Assembly (NCBI GenBank): GCA_905331475.1
Contig: CAJNYU010001954.1
Coordinates: 1-64,000, forward strand
DNA from: Rotaria socialis
Taxonomy: Eukaryota > Rotifera > Eurotatoria > Philodinida > Philodinidae
Length of the DNA stretch: 64,000 bases
Direction: 5' to 3'
Shown: positions 47,354 to 60,100 of the stretch, one piece after another
Position numbering within the stretch: position 1 is the stretch's first letter
How the letters are laid out: each line of letters opens with the position of its first letter
Program-made: the position numbers and the translations under genes
The notes under the pieces: generated by a model
Databases searched by the model: none
Told to the model about the DNA's origin: nothing
Seen by the model: the letters and a program-made list of their open reading frames with translations, nothing else

Positions 47354-49046
47354 GCTATGACATTATAGAATAGATAAAAAAAGGAGTGATGCATCTTGCG
47401 TGCGCACGACTATCTCGTTGAAAATTTGACGAATGCTTTATTCAATGTGGGATTTTTTTGAATATGAAATAAAATATGTACGTTCGAAGAGGAAAAAAAA
47501 GAATGACGCAAATTTGTATAATTTCGAAGTTGCTCAAGCAATGTATAAAATGATGATGACAGCGAGAAGTGGTTATGTGACACTTGCATACACACCTATA
47601 ACGCGTATGATGCAATCAAGCGTAAAGTCACCTTCATATTTCTTTTGATTATTTATCATTAACAATTACAACAAACAAGGTACTACGTTGTTATATTGAT
47701 AATATAAGTGAGAAAAATTTTGTCTCTTTGTGATAGGTATTAAGATATAAATGAAACAAAAAATAAAACAACGGAGAAACAATCGAGAAAAATATTCTAT
47801 AGACTAATCATGAAGCTATTCATAATAATAATAAAAAACATGAATATAGTATCTCATATTATAGGTAATATCAATGATGCACAAATGCATTATAAAGCCT
47901 ACAGTTGAAAAAATGAATGTTATTTGAAGTCGTGATGAGAAATTTTTAGTGAAATGTTCCAAACTTATCTTATGCACATATAGATATGTAAATGTATGAT
48001 GATAGATTAATAAATAGATATCGTTCGGTTGTCAATATTCATACGTTGTTCGTCCTCGAAAAATCTATTCACTCCATTTGAACAGAAAATTTTCAAAAGT
48101 ATTTGATTGACAAGAAAATTTCAACCATAAACAATGTACAGATTGAATTGTAAATTAGAAAAACTATTCTTAAAATGAAAATGAAAAAATATATCTATAT
48201 TTATTGCTCATTATAATTTGTCTCCTTGGGAAATACATCGAAAACATAATATTACATTCATTTACGGTGATAGCATCTGTAAAAAGCAATTTCCCTTCTC
48301 ATGCTCATTACAATTTTCTCGTTTTCATGTATGAAATGCAAACTGTTGCATTTGTATGTATATATCAGTCCGACTGGTATTTGTTGATCAATTTATACTG
48401 TTGCTGCAGCCTTGAAATCATAATAAATAGTTATTACAGTTAGGTACCAAGCGAAACCACAAAAAATTGATGATCAATCAAATTGATTACAAAAACGGCA
48501 ATTCTTTGCTGTCTCTCTATTTCTCCCGCTTTCTCTCTATCTTTGATGTAATGACAAGCACCCTTTTCAACTCATCAAAAATGACAAGGTTATCAAAAAA
48601 AATACATCTGTATGTCGAATAAATGATAACTTGTCATTTTTTTCGCGTTTTGCTTAATTTATATTTATTTTCGCATGCCTTTATGTACATGTATATTTGT
48701 GGTCTGACTCTAACTAGTCATTTTTTTTGACAGTAGCGGCTACGTGCAGGTAAACTATACGCGGTTTTCGACCCTGAATATTCGTGTGGTAAATAGATTC
48801 ACTCTCGTCAGTCATTTTCTCTCTCTCCCTCTCTCTCTTCCACAGGCAAAACGGCCGACGACGACGAAAAAACATACTTCAATTTTTTTAACATGCCATC
48901 GCCGGCAACCTTCTCGTTTACGCGTCATTGATTGATACATGGACGATTCAAAGGCAGATATGATAAACCAATTGTATTGTGAGAGAGTCGTCTTCAAAGT
49001 TAGGGACGAATGTCTCGTCAGGTTTCTTTTTGACTGAAAAATACTT

Positions 49047-49075
49047 CTTCTCTCTCTCTCTCTCTCTCTCTCTCG
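49047..49075. repeat. CT microsatellite
   Basis: A (CT)n run of about 14 units in the presumed promoter region of gene B. GA/CT tracts can bind GAGA-type factors in animals, but here this is only a possibility. Confidence 0.7.
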
Positions 49076-49132
49076 TTTTTTTCTCTTTTTTCGTCCTGTA
49101 GTGAACAACGAAACAAACTGAAATCGCTTACC

Positions 49133-49139
49133 TATAAAA
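49133..49139 (+). promoter_or_regulatory. Possible TATA box of gene B
   Basis: TATAAAA about 245 bp upstream of the ATG at 49380. Transcription would start near 49165 and give a 5' UTR of about 215 nt, perhaps with a spliced leader intron. Confidence 0.3.
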
Positions 49140-49379
49140 TCAGAAACATTTGTATTAGACCGATTACTTCAGATCGACAACCGTCAGCATCATTTGAAGA
49201 AGAGTTGGTAGAGTATGCTACGGCAAAATGATGACTTGAATATTATTTTTTTTAAATTTCTATGAGAAACTTTCGTTCTAGTTTTCATTTGATAGATCTA
49301 ATATAAAATTTTCTTTATTAGCTTTAGGTAATAGATTAGTCACATATCCACATATCCACATATTCATATATCAAAAGAA

Positions 49380-51319
49380 ATGGGAAGTCGAAGCTCTCGT
49401 AACGCACAACCTGGTCTTGCTGGTTACGGTGAAGGACCTGATCCAAACTATGGAATGGATTATTATGGCGGTGCTTATGAACCATCTGGACTTACTTGTA
49501 AGTATTCCGTCGTTTTTTCCCCCCATTTATGTGTGGCAATATCAAAGCATGAAATTTTCTTTAGATGGTGGTTATCCAACTGCTGGATATTCTGGTGGTA
49601 GTGGTTATGGCGGAGCATATCCACCAACAAGTTTCGGTGCCGGAGTAAATCCTTACGGATCTCTGGGTGGTCCACTTAGCGCCAATAATGCATATCCTAT
49701 TGGATCTCTGGGTGGCCCAGCAGCTTTAGGTGGTTCTAATGCTCTTGGTCTTGGCGGTATGAGTGGTCTTCCTCCTAAAGTTCGTGTGATTTTCGTTCCT
49801 CAAGGTGGTGCTTCTCAGTAAGTGTATAACTTGAACACTGATCAAGTGACTATCGGTGTGCTATATTCTTTCTCATTTTCTAGGTTTGCACCTCAAATGC
49901 AAATGCCAATGCCACAGATGTCCATGCCACAAATGTGTGCACCTCAAATGCCAATGCCAATGCCAATGCCACTGCCACAGATGCCCATGCCACAAATGTG
50001 TGCACCTCAAATGCCAATGCCACAAATGCAAATGCCAATGCCTCAGATGCAAATGCAAATGCCTCAGATGCAAATGCCAATGCCTCAGATGCAAATGCCA
50101 ATGGCTCAACCAATGTGTCAACCTTCGCCAATGGGTGGTAAGTTTTCAGTAGAGTCATAAATATCTGTTATTAAGATACCATGTTTTTTCATATACTCAG
50201 GTCTTGCAAGCTACGGTGGCGGTTTTGGAATGGGTGGTGGTTCACCATTTTCTGGCGGTTTTGGAATGGGTGTTGCTCAACCAGTTGGTGGATTTAGCGG
50301 TGGTAAGTGGTTTTCTTTGATCAGAACAAAAATATAGTTTTAAACGTACTTTCAGGTTTCGGAAGCGCACTCCCGATGTGGGACCGTTCATTTTTCTCAT
50401 AGGCATTACTTGAAAGTGAAAATGAATTTAATTTTGATCTGACGATGAATATGCGTGCATTTTATATGCGTGATTTTTATTGCAATCAACGATGCATGAC
50501 TGACTTCTTGATTTATGAATATTTTTTGGGTGGCGGTTTCGGTGGTTTAGCTTCGTATGGTGGTGCTAGTGGTGAGTACATTTGTAAATGTAATGAATAA
50601 ATTATTTATGTGCCTTTTTTCGCATGTAGGTTTCGGTGGTGGATTTGGTGGCGCTCCAGCATTCGGTGGTGGATTCGGTGGTGCTCCAGCATTTGGTGGA
50701 GGATTCGGTAGTGGCCTTCCAGCTAACTGCCCATTCAGTGGCGGTTTCGGTACGTACGATTAGACTCTCAACTATTCTTCATTGTTATGAACTTCTAAAA
50801 TTTATTTCTACTTTTCTTTGAAATCTTATTTTAGGCGGTATGCCTCAACTACAGAATATGGCTCCACCAATGGGTATGATGCGTTCATTACAAGCAGTTG
50901 GTGCACCAATGATGCAACCCTATCAACAATTACAAGCTGCACCTATGCCACAAAGCTTCCAAGTTCCTCAACCAGTTTCAGTTCCACAACAAGTGATCTC
51001 AGCTCCACCACCAGTTTATATCCCACCTCAACCTCAACCACAACAACCAGCACCACAATCATATGGTCCTCCACCACCAGCATTTCAACCATCTGGTGGT
51101 AGTGTCTCTTCTTTTGGTCAATCATTTCAAGTTGCGCCACAATCATATGGCCCTCCACCACAATCATATGCCCCTCCACCACAATCATATGGCCCTCCGC
51201 CACAATCATATGGCCCTCCGCCACCTCAACAACAATTCGGTGGATTTCAACAACCTCAAATGGGCGCACCAAGTGCTGGTGGTCGCATGATTTGCTGTTG
51301 CTTCCCAGCTCCACAATAA
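49380..51319 (+). CDS. Met-Gly-start MPQ/GF/QSYGPPP repeat protein B
   Basis: Seven exons (49380-49497, 49565-49817, 49884-50137, 50201-50302, 50551-50571, 50630-50749, 50835-51319) sum to exactly 450 codons plus stop. The N-terminus MGSRSSRN is a strong N-myristoylation context. Domains in order are a Gly/Tyr/Pro-rich part with two [15 protein letters not shown] blocks, a [11 protein letters not shown] motif, and an exon of almost pure M-P/Q-M repeats. Gly-Phe blocks [10 protein letters not shown] follow, then Pro/Gln-rich sequence with five QSYGPPP or QSYAPPP units, ending [11 protein letters not shown]. The Cys triplet could be palmitoylated. Alternative splicing to 50356 would stop early at 50402, and retention of intron 2 stops at GGASQ. 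No known domain; predicted intrinsically disordered. Confidence 0.75.
49884..50137. repeat. Coding minisatellite of Met-Pro-Gln codons
   Basis: This exon of gene B is made of CCAATG / CCACAAATG / CCTCAGATGCAAATG units. Two longer segments both containing ATGTGTGCACCTCAAATGCC indicate slippage or unequal exchange. Open frames on both strands across it are artefacts of the repeat. Confidence 0.8.
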
Positions 51320-51488
51320 AAGTACTATCAATACCATCAGTTAGACTTTTGTTTTCTTTTTTTTTTTCAATTTTTTCATGGCTGTGTAGACACATATTGC
51401 TTTCTTTTTCCTTTTGTGCGTCTGGGCTCATAAAACATCCGCAGAAAAATTGTCATTTAATAATAGTCCAAATCAAAACAACACTTTC

Positions 51489-51539
<51 letters not shown>

Positions 51540-53516
51540 ACGAACGAACAAACAAACAAATAACAATCGACACAATTAAATAATGAACAAGCAAACTTGT
51601 TCAATATCATTAGAAGACACTCTTTATTTGAACAATAAACTAGAATGCTTTTTTATGTTTTCTCAAGCATTTTATGCTCATATTTCATCGCAGATTTCGC
51701 ATGTTATGGGTGAAATTGTTTTTGTTTTTTCCTACATTCGTTTTTATATTTCTCTGTGTGTGTTTGTTATATTGCTGCATAAATTAATGTGTTTTAGAGG
51801 AGAAAATAAAACAAAATAATAAATACATTGACATCTCATTAAACTTCATCTCTTACTTTGTCTTCCACTCAGATGCATCCAACTATATAGGTAATATTAT
51901 CACAGAAATGCAATCTATGTATAATGATTTTCTTATTTAAATATAAAAAGCACTGCTAATTATCATCGTAATCACACTCTCGTTATAGGCATTCATACAT
52001 ACCTTTCAGTAATGTGTTCTAGTTAATGTAATGAGAAAAACGCTGATTGCTTCGTTTTTGATGGCTGTCGTTCTGATTAGTATATGTCGTTAAGACAGAT
52101 AGTAATAGATAAAGAGATACTTTCTTGTCGCTAAAGATTCGCGATATGTAATGCTGACTTCAATCTTGTTCATAATTTAAAGGAAATGAATAATCATGAT
52201 TCAATTTTGATAGTATATCATCAAGAGAAACGAAAATGAATATGCGTGTCGAAAAGAAAAAAACAAATATATGTCAAGGTCTCTCAAAATCATATTGATC
52301 GATCGTAGATCTCTTTTTTTATATGATGAATGCACAGTAGAAATTCGGTTTTTTCGAATAAAACCAAATTAGAACAACAATATAATTTTTACAGTTCAAA
52401 AATATTCAAATAAATGACAAAGAACAATTTCATCAAGCATAAAAATATGATTTAAATACATGAAGTAAACTATAATTCATCAATACTATTCTCACTAGAT
52501 TCTTTTCATTTTTTACAATTATTTAGTGAAATCGAGATTTTTTGAATATCATAATTATTATCAGACATATAATAGAGAATAGTTGGAAAAAAAGAGGCGA
52601 TGCTAGTGTGCAAATTTACTATTCGTATGCCAATAGAACGAAAAAATCTTATTATATATTTTTTTCTGCTAACTTGTTAAAATATGATGAGATCCTGTGT
52701 GTGTTATTAAACGTATTTCAGCAATCAGGCATTGTTCATGAAGTAATTGCACTCATTCTCACACTGCTATCGAATAACCTTTCGTTCAAGTATGTAAGTA
52801 AAAAAAAGTAGAAATCATTTCCACACTTATAATAAGCATGTAACAAGTTAGTCTGTTCGTTGCTCGATGATTTAATTGTCACACCACTATTCATTACCGT
52901 TATTACAGCAAGAATAGTATGTGTAGTTTTGTTCTACTCATTCTCGTTCTATTAAGAAAGTGAACGTAACAACTAACAACAAGGTCTTTCATTAGAACTG
53001 CGCCGTGTCAAATATGTGAGGCCATCGCTGCTGATTGTGAAGAGACTGGCCAAAAAATTCAATTAATTTGCATGAATGAAAAAAGAGAATATGAAAGACA
53101 AGATACAAGAACGAGAGACTAAAAATTTGTCCTTAGACAAAAATATTGTTACAGCAAATATATATGATTGCATTGCTTAATTAAAATTTCTCTCTCTATC
53201 TCTTTTTCACTGTTATCATTAGCAATTTTGCTGCGCTCGATTGATCAGACCAAGAGAGCGGGAAAGTATGCACATGTAAATGTGTAGTACTGTAATCATT
53301 CACATTGAAATAGGCGTTATCTGTGTCTAAAATTTCAGCCACTCCCCCTCTAACCAAAATTGAAGGAAGCAAATTGCATAGATAATTGTATTTGAGAAAG
53401 TTAGTGTCTCAATTTTCTACTATTACCTATTGAATATTTCAACTTGTTTCTTCTTCATTCACTCACACATACTCATTACTGTACACATAAATTATTTTAA
53501 TTCATAAATATTTCAA
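51320..53516. other. Intergenic region with long ATT microsatellite
   Basis: The 2.2-kb space between genes B and C. It contains an (ATT)n run at about 51486-51538 and no supported gene. Confidence 0.55.
51486..51538. repeat. ATT microsatellite
   Basis: About 17 uninterrupted ATT/TAT units, followed by a short AACAAAC-type run. Confidence 0.85.
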
Positions 53517-55102
53517 ATGGGTGCTCGCAACGTTCGTATGGAAGGATCAGGACTCTCTAATTATGGTGAGAGTTATAATTCTTATGACGGTTATGGGGGA
53601 ATGATGCATTCTGGTTCAAATTATCAACCAGTCGGAGGAAATCACGCGTTAAATGTGATCAATTTTGATCAGCCATTATTTGGTTCGCATTCTTCGGGTG
53701 ACCTTGCTTCATATGGGAATGCCTATCAAGCAGGTTTCAACCCAACTGCTGTACCAGGTCTAGCTGGACATAAACTACGTCAAATTTGTGTGTCTAACCA
53801 CGTATTAGGCGCATTCCAAAACTTACTACAGCAAGGTTCCATGGGAGGACTAAGTCTACCGCAAATGATGCCTCAAGTGTCTTTTGCGCCACCATCAATG
53901 ATGCCGCAGATGATGCCTCAAATGCCGTGTGCACCACCACCAATGATGCCACAGATGCCATTTACACCACCACCGATGATGTCACAAATGATGCCTCAAA
54001 TGCCATGTGCGCCACCACCAATGATGTCACAAATGATGCCTCAAATGCCATGTGCACCGCCACTGATGATGCCTCAAATGCCGATGCCACAAATGGGTTC
54101 AAACTGCTGTTCAATGTCAATGGAATTACCATCAATGGCTCCACAAATGCCTCAAATATGTAAGATTGCTTCTTTTTTAAGAATTATCATGAAGTCACTC
54201 ACGTTTCTAACCCACTAATAAGCAAAACTCAACAATAAAAACAATAATATTAATAATTAAAATGAACTACATTATTTACTGTAGTAGGTGATCTATTATT
54301 AATACACTCATATAAGTTTTTAACATTCTCATGGAATAAATGGTGTATGGATTGTACTCAACACATATTAATCATTTACCATTCAATACGAATGCAAATA
54401 GTTTTCCGCTATTGTTCTTCATCACACAAAATGAATATTCGTTTCAAAAACGTTAATAATGGATGTTAATAACGTTATTAAAACTCTCATAGTGTTTTTC
54501 TTGTTTTTTAAGCATTTCCACCTCAAATGTCTATGATGCCTCACCAATCAATTTGTCCACCAGCTATGATGAATGGCTTTGAAGGATTATCATCATATCG
54601 AGGTATAAATCATTATTATAACATTCTCTAAATAGATATATTATTATGTTGAAAATAAATTTCTTCAGGTTTCGGCCAGGCAGGCTACGGAGGATTCGGT
54701 CAAGCTGGACTAGCAAGTTATGGTCAACAAGCTTTTGGAGCGCTTGGTAGCTTCCCTCAAATGCAATCGCAACTGAGTAGTCTCTACTCACAACAATCAT
54801 ATGGAGCATTATCACAACAACCATTCGGTATTTTTCCACAACAACCATTCGGTACTTTTCCACAACAACCATTCGGTACTTTTCCACAACAACCATTCGG
54901 TACTTTTTCACAACAACCTTTGAGCAGTTATCCTGGAGCCGGTTTCAATGTAGGAAGTGGCTTCCCGCAATTCGGTGGTTTTTCTGAACCAGCTGCTTTT
55001 CCACAAGTAGGTGGCTACTCTTCGATGGGTGCTGCACAATTAGGAGCATTTCCAGGTAGCACTGGACGAGTGACAATTGTATGTTGTGCTATTCCTCAAT
55101 AA
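53517..55102 (+). CDS. Met-Gly-start MMPQMP/QQPFGTF repeat protein C
   Basis: Three exons (53517-54159, 54513-54602, 54669-55102) sum to 388 codons plus stop. The N-terminus MGARNVRM keeps Gly2 but has Val6, so myristoylation is less likely than in A and B. Order: Gly/Tyr/Ser-rich N-terminus, an MMPQMPCAPPP repeat array (about residues 120-195), then FGQAGYGGFGQAG, then four near-identical QQPFG(T/I)F units at DNA positions about 54818-54920. A Gly/Phe part ends GRVTIVCCAIPQ. The C-terminus parallels protein B (basic residue, hydrophobic run, Cys-Cys, ending PQ). No known domain. It lies in tandem with gene B, 2.2 kb apart, consistent with an old duplication. Confidence 0.75.
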
Positions 55103-56482
55103 GAAAAAAGAAAAAAGAAAATAGATTTAAATTTTGAGATTCCGCTAGAAGCACTTTAGATCATTTTACAGATATTTTTTCTTTGTTTTTATTATTATAA
55201 ACTTTGCTTCAAATTATTTGTTTCGTCGACAGGCACATCTACAATAATTTCCTTGAAAGTGACTTTACACTTTTATTTTTTATATGATTTCTATGAACAA
55301 AACTTTAATGTTTCAGTTATTTTTTTCCTTTCTTTATGTATATTGTTTTTTTGTTCAGACTGGAAGAATATTTCTTCTAATTATTGAACATTTCATTTTT
55401 ATCATACTGTTAATTTTTATTAAATAAGAAAACAAGAATTCTTCTTTTCAAATTAACGTATGTGCATGAAAAACATATCTTTCTTTTTTTCTTCTTCAAA
55501 TTCCTACATTGTGATCATGTGCTTTGTTTATTAAGCAATTTGATTAATTTTTTTAAATATAATTTCTGATATTGAATGTTTAAAATAAGAAGCAATGGCA
55601 TGATGCTGTTCTATACAATAATATTGATTCTATTGAAGTTAACGATAATTGCTGTTATTGACAATACACACTTGCAAGAAATGATGAATCAACTTATTTG
55701 AACGAAAGTTTTCCAATATTAGCAGCTTCGCTTGAGTTCATTCAGTAACACGTTCGTAAGATTTGAAAAGAATGAAGGTCGATAGGTTAAATGAAATTTA
55801 TTTGTCTAAAAAATTAATAGAATATTTTATCAGTCTAACTAATAAAAACTTGCAGGTATATTTTCTTTATTCTCTTCATTCTTCTTTTTTTCTCCATCCA
55901 TGTGAACTGACAAGAGTCTATTTTTCTAATCTGAGCTCATTTATAATAAAAAAAGAAGAGAAAAGAGATAAGACGTATTTAATATTTTGAAAACTCATTT
56001 CATATTTCATTATTGTTCTATTTATTCACCTAGAGTGAAATTCTAGTAAGCCCAACTTACATTAAATCTAACTAAACTTCATTATGCAAATTTTTCAACC
56101 TAAAAGAATACTGATGCGAGTTTATCATGTTTCCGTTGTTTTTACATATATCAATTACATGTTTAATAATAGCATAGATACACATATCAGACACAAGAGA
56201 TTGACTTATTCATTTTCCGAGTTACTAAACAAAAGTCAAGAGGGAAATCTAACTCATGCTCTGGACTATGTACGTCTTTTTTCTTCATTTCATAATATAA
56301 GTTTAGTAGAGAACAGTAAAGTAGTCATCGTCGACAATACGACCTAGTTATACAAATCATAATCTCTAAGGTTCTTTTACTTCTATAATTTATTTATTTA
56401 TTTTTACTCGAAATATTAGTATCGAGTCATTCATAGAAACATGTTTGATTTAATTTTAGAATAGAATCCATTCAAAAGAAAA
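55103..56482. other. AT-rich intergenic region
   Basis: Short ORFs here (for example at 55763 and 56084) lack signal peptides, splice support or family motifs, so no gene is called. Confidence 0.5.
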
Positions 56483-57120
56483 ATGGTCAGTCTTTTCTTC
56501 TTTTCACTAGTTTTACTCAATGGTTTATGCGCGGCTTTGAACCATCATGATGCGAAGTTACATAATGATCACTTGAATCGAATCTCTCGTGCGAATGAAA
56601 ACGAGCGTGTTCTTCAAAATTCTATGAAAAAGCTTCTCAATGTTGACATCAATGAAATGCGTAGTGCAGATGATGAGAAGCAGCAATACGATTCGTCAAA
56701 TACAGACAAAGCGGCTGGATCAGTGTCAGCTGATTCTTTTACTCAATTTCCTGAGGATGTTGCTTGTCTTGAAGCTTGTTATGTTTGCGTCGACGATCAC
56801 TCATTAATTTTGGTAAGTTTCATATTTATGTTGGTTATTGGAAAGATCTTTACGATTTTTTTTCTTTTCTCTTTTTCTAGCGCAAGAAGCGATCAATTGA
56901 TGGTTGTGGTCCTATATGCGAATGTGCCAATAGCTGTTCTCGAATTTCAATTGAACAGGTAGATAAAAACACATTCTTGTTGTTTTAGTTTTTTAAAATT
57001 TTTTATTTACATTAGATTGACAAAATTTACGGCCAAGATGCCGCACGACGAGGTGATAGAGATTGCTTTTTGAGAACCTACCTTCAAATGATCGACAATG
57101 AAGTACAATTATCACATTAA
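56483..57120 (+). CDS. Secreted prohormone-like cysteine-rich protein
   Basis: Three exons (56483-56812, 56881-56958, 57016-57120) join to 170 aa. A signal peptide (MVSLFFFSLVLLNGLCAA) is followed by an acidic/polar pro-region of about 80 residues without cysteines. Then come CLEACYVC, a tetrabasic RKKR site that fits furin-type cleavage, and CGPICECANSC, with one more Cys near the end (RDCFLRTYLQ). The junction of exon 1 to exon 2 creates the LILRKKRSIDG context. With eight cysteines on both sides of the cleavage site, a two-chain disulfide-linked product is possible, as in relaxin/insulin-type precursors, but I see no insulin-family spacing. Family unknown. Confidence 0.7.
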
Positions 57121-60100
57121 ATGATCGCACTGTTTCGCTGATTGCTTGTGTTCGACTTAAAATATCTTTCATCATGAACATTTAAAAAACTAAGTCTTTT
57201 TCATCAATAAGGGTTCATTCTATCTTACATTCTAATTAATAAATTCTATAAAATATAATAAAATATTTAGTATCACAATTTAAGGCACTATTATCTTTTG
57301 TAAGTGCTTTTCAATTTTCAAATACATCGATAGCTATTATCATACATAGATATGTACATAGAAGTCATGGCTTCGCTACATCTAAAGAAATATAATATTA
57401 TTAATAATTTATTTTATTTATAATCTCTACCGGCTTATTCTTATAGCTAATTATTCATGAAAGAAAATAAAGATGCTTACGTTAGATGTTTATTTTCAAA
57501 AAATTGAATAGAAGAAAAGCTTTGTAGTAGACGTTCATGTCCAAACAACTATTCACGATTGTTCTCAATGATTTCATGCATGAACGAGCAGTGAAAGAAC
57601 ATATTGCGAACTAATTGCCTAGATGAATATTATTTTTCTAAAAATGATCACCACTAGCAGTTGCGAGTTTTGTTTTTTTTTTACAAAAAAATAATCAAGT
57701 GGTTATATCACTTTATTTATGGATGATATTTTTTTTTGTATTCGTTAGTATTCGATTCAATAGATACTAAATATCACATAATGTTATTTTTCTGTAGCTG
57801 ATTTAAAGAAAATCATGGCAATCCAAGAACAGCTACTGCGGCGTATTTGCAGCAGTGTACTCGCGTTCTTTTCTTAAGAAAAAGCGTGCAACATGCTCAC
57901 TATAATGAACACGTGAAAATTTCTATTCTTATTGAATGCTAATTTTAAAAATTAAAAAGGAGATAAATATTCAAGACAATGACGCTAAAGTTTAAAATCA
58001 TTACTCCGTACAAAAATGTCGAACCCATACGATCATTTAAGTTGTTTTCACTGAAATTTTCTTTTGCTAAAAATTTATTTAATTAGAGACATTATTTGAT
58101 GCTTTAAAAGGAAACTTTTCATTGTAGAATATTGATAATTGACAACAGAAAAAGAAAATATACGCAAGTTTCCGCCATAATTTGAAGTGAATCGGATATT
58201 GGTATATGACAATGTCTTTGCGTTCTTTGGCTCTCGTGAATATTTTAAAGATGTATTTTAAAAATAGTATCATTTTGACGAGATGACAAAATCATAAGAG
58301 GATTTCTTTCTTTGTCTTATTGTGACGGATTAAAAATCGTGTTGGAGAATAATAATGCAGCTGTTTTTAATTATTTGCAAATTGGATTAAATGACTCTAG
58401 AGCATGATGATAAATCAAATGTATTAAGAATTGTTCAATGTCCGATTGATTGATATATCGATGTTTCGAATTCATAATTACCTTTTGCATTGAGAATCAG
58501 CGTTAAAAAAAGTAATCAAAGTCGATTTTCACATGGTTCATCCCGTAGAATCATAGTTTTCTTCTCTATTTTTTACAATAAACATGTCTGACAGATCTGG
58601 CTTTATCAAAAAAGATAGAAAAATAATGTTCAAGGATAGCAATGAGAATATGAAACTTGTCCAATTCTCAAAACAGATCGTAGATCAATATAATCTTCTT
58701 ACACTCCCACCTTCTTCTCTTCCTCAATGAAGCACCCACGAGTATTATGTTCTTAAGTACAAGCATCTTGTAGGTGTTTTCTACTATGATTTTCTATGTA
58801 TTAAGAATTACAACAGTTTTAGTTAGTGATCCATCGTACATCATTTTTTTCTTTACATTTTACATTTTGAAAACTATTCTCTGATGATTTCCATCATTAT
58901 TGTGATTCTGATCGAAGATGTTTTAATAAGCTTATTTATTCGCAATTGAAAGGATTTTAGAACTCTCATAAATATCAAAATTAGCATCTTTATTTAATAT
59001 ACATCATTCTGTTCTTTTGCAGCTATTTATAAGTTTCTCCCCGCGTTCATTCTAACCGACAATAATATTTCTTCCTCCAAAGAAAATATAGATTTTCGTT
59101 ATGAATAAGTTACTATTTGCTTCTGGATTCTTTCGAAAATTTTGTTCTGCAATGAGTATCATTCATCAACAATTCAAAGAATTATTTTCCATAAATCCCA
59201 GATCTTCTATAACGAATTTCATAGCACATTGTGAAACGGGCAGATTTGATTATGCAGGAACTTTCTCGAATACGAGTATTTTTGGTTAGTTACATACATC
59301 GCAGTGTCCTGATAAATCCCGAGGAGGACGTCCTTTGCAAATAAGTTTTTCGCTAGAATCCTGGCAAGCGCTGCAATGTATGTTAGCTATGAAAAACAAA
59401 AATATATATTTGGTAACGGGCATATGGATGGTTTCCCTCCATCATGAACCCGCCTTGAGCAGAAACGCTAGCTTTGCCATTAAACTAGACACAAATTACT
59501 AAATAACTTCAACGGTACATGTTCCAGGCCACCGGTTGTGATCTGATACGAAGACAACTTACTCCCACTCTTGCTAATTTTATCCCACAATTTTTTATTC
59601 AAAGTGTTCTTTACTTTGGTTTATTATTAGGAATGTGCAGTGTCGGTGTACTGACCACCGACTTGCACCGACGATGTATCTAGTGGAGCACTGACTACAT
59701 CGACAGTGTGCGCAGCGGAACACCATCCACACTGTCATCGGTGTCACTGAAACACTGATACACCGATATCTTTCTGATTGGCTAAAGAGTTCAGTCAATA
59801 AAAAGTTGTCGGTGTGTCAATGTTTCACTGATCATCAGTATATGAGTGATCATCAGTGCTTCAGTGAAGTTGGTGTCAGTGACAATGATTACAGTGTGGC
59901 CGGTGTTCCACTGGGCACGCCGTCAGCGCAGTCGTTGCACCACTGAGCACACTGTCAGTGGAGTTGGTGATCAGTTTTTCAGTATTTACACTGACACTGC
60001 ACATGCCTATTTATTATTCGATTCAGTAAACAAGACTAATCTGTATATATATGGTGCTCTAGACAAACATGTTTGTATTATACGACAATTGAATAGAATA

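Larger units (their letters stand above)
47156..49379. other. Intergenic region between divergent low-complexity genes
   Basis: The 2.2-kb space between genes A and B. It has TATA-like sites for both (near 47346 on minus, near 49133 on plus), a (CT)n tract at about 49047-49075 and a shorter one near 48818-48840. No gene is supported. Confidence 0.55.

Noticed and set aside
49856-50158. ORFs in other frames and on the minus strand over the Met-Pro-Gln array
   Set aside because: Repeats of 6-9 nt keep all frames open. These translations are His/Cys- or Ala/Phe-rich without splice continuity.
59101-59289. 62-codon ORF
   Set aside because: It has no family motif, no signal peptide and no downstream exon that continues it convincingly.
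59400-59520. tRNA-like stretch on the minus strand
   Set aside because: There is a D-arm-like TAGTTTAATGG and a GGTTC, but acceptor and anticodon stems do not pair. A tRNAscan run would settle it.
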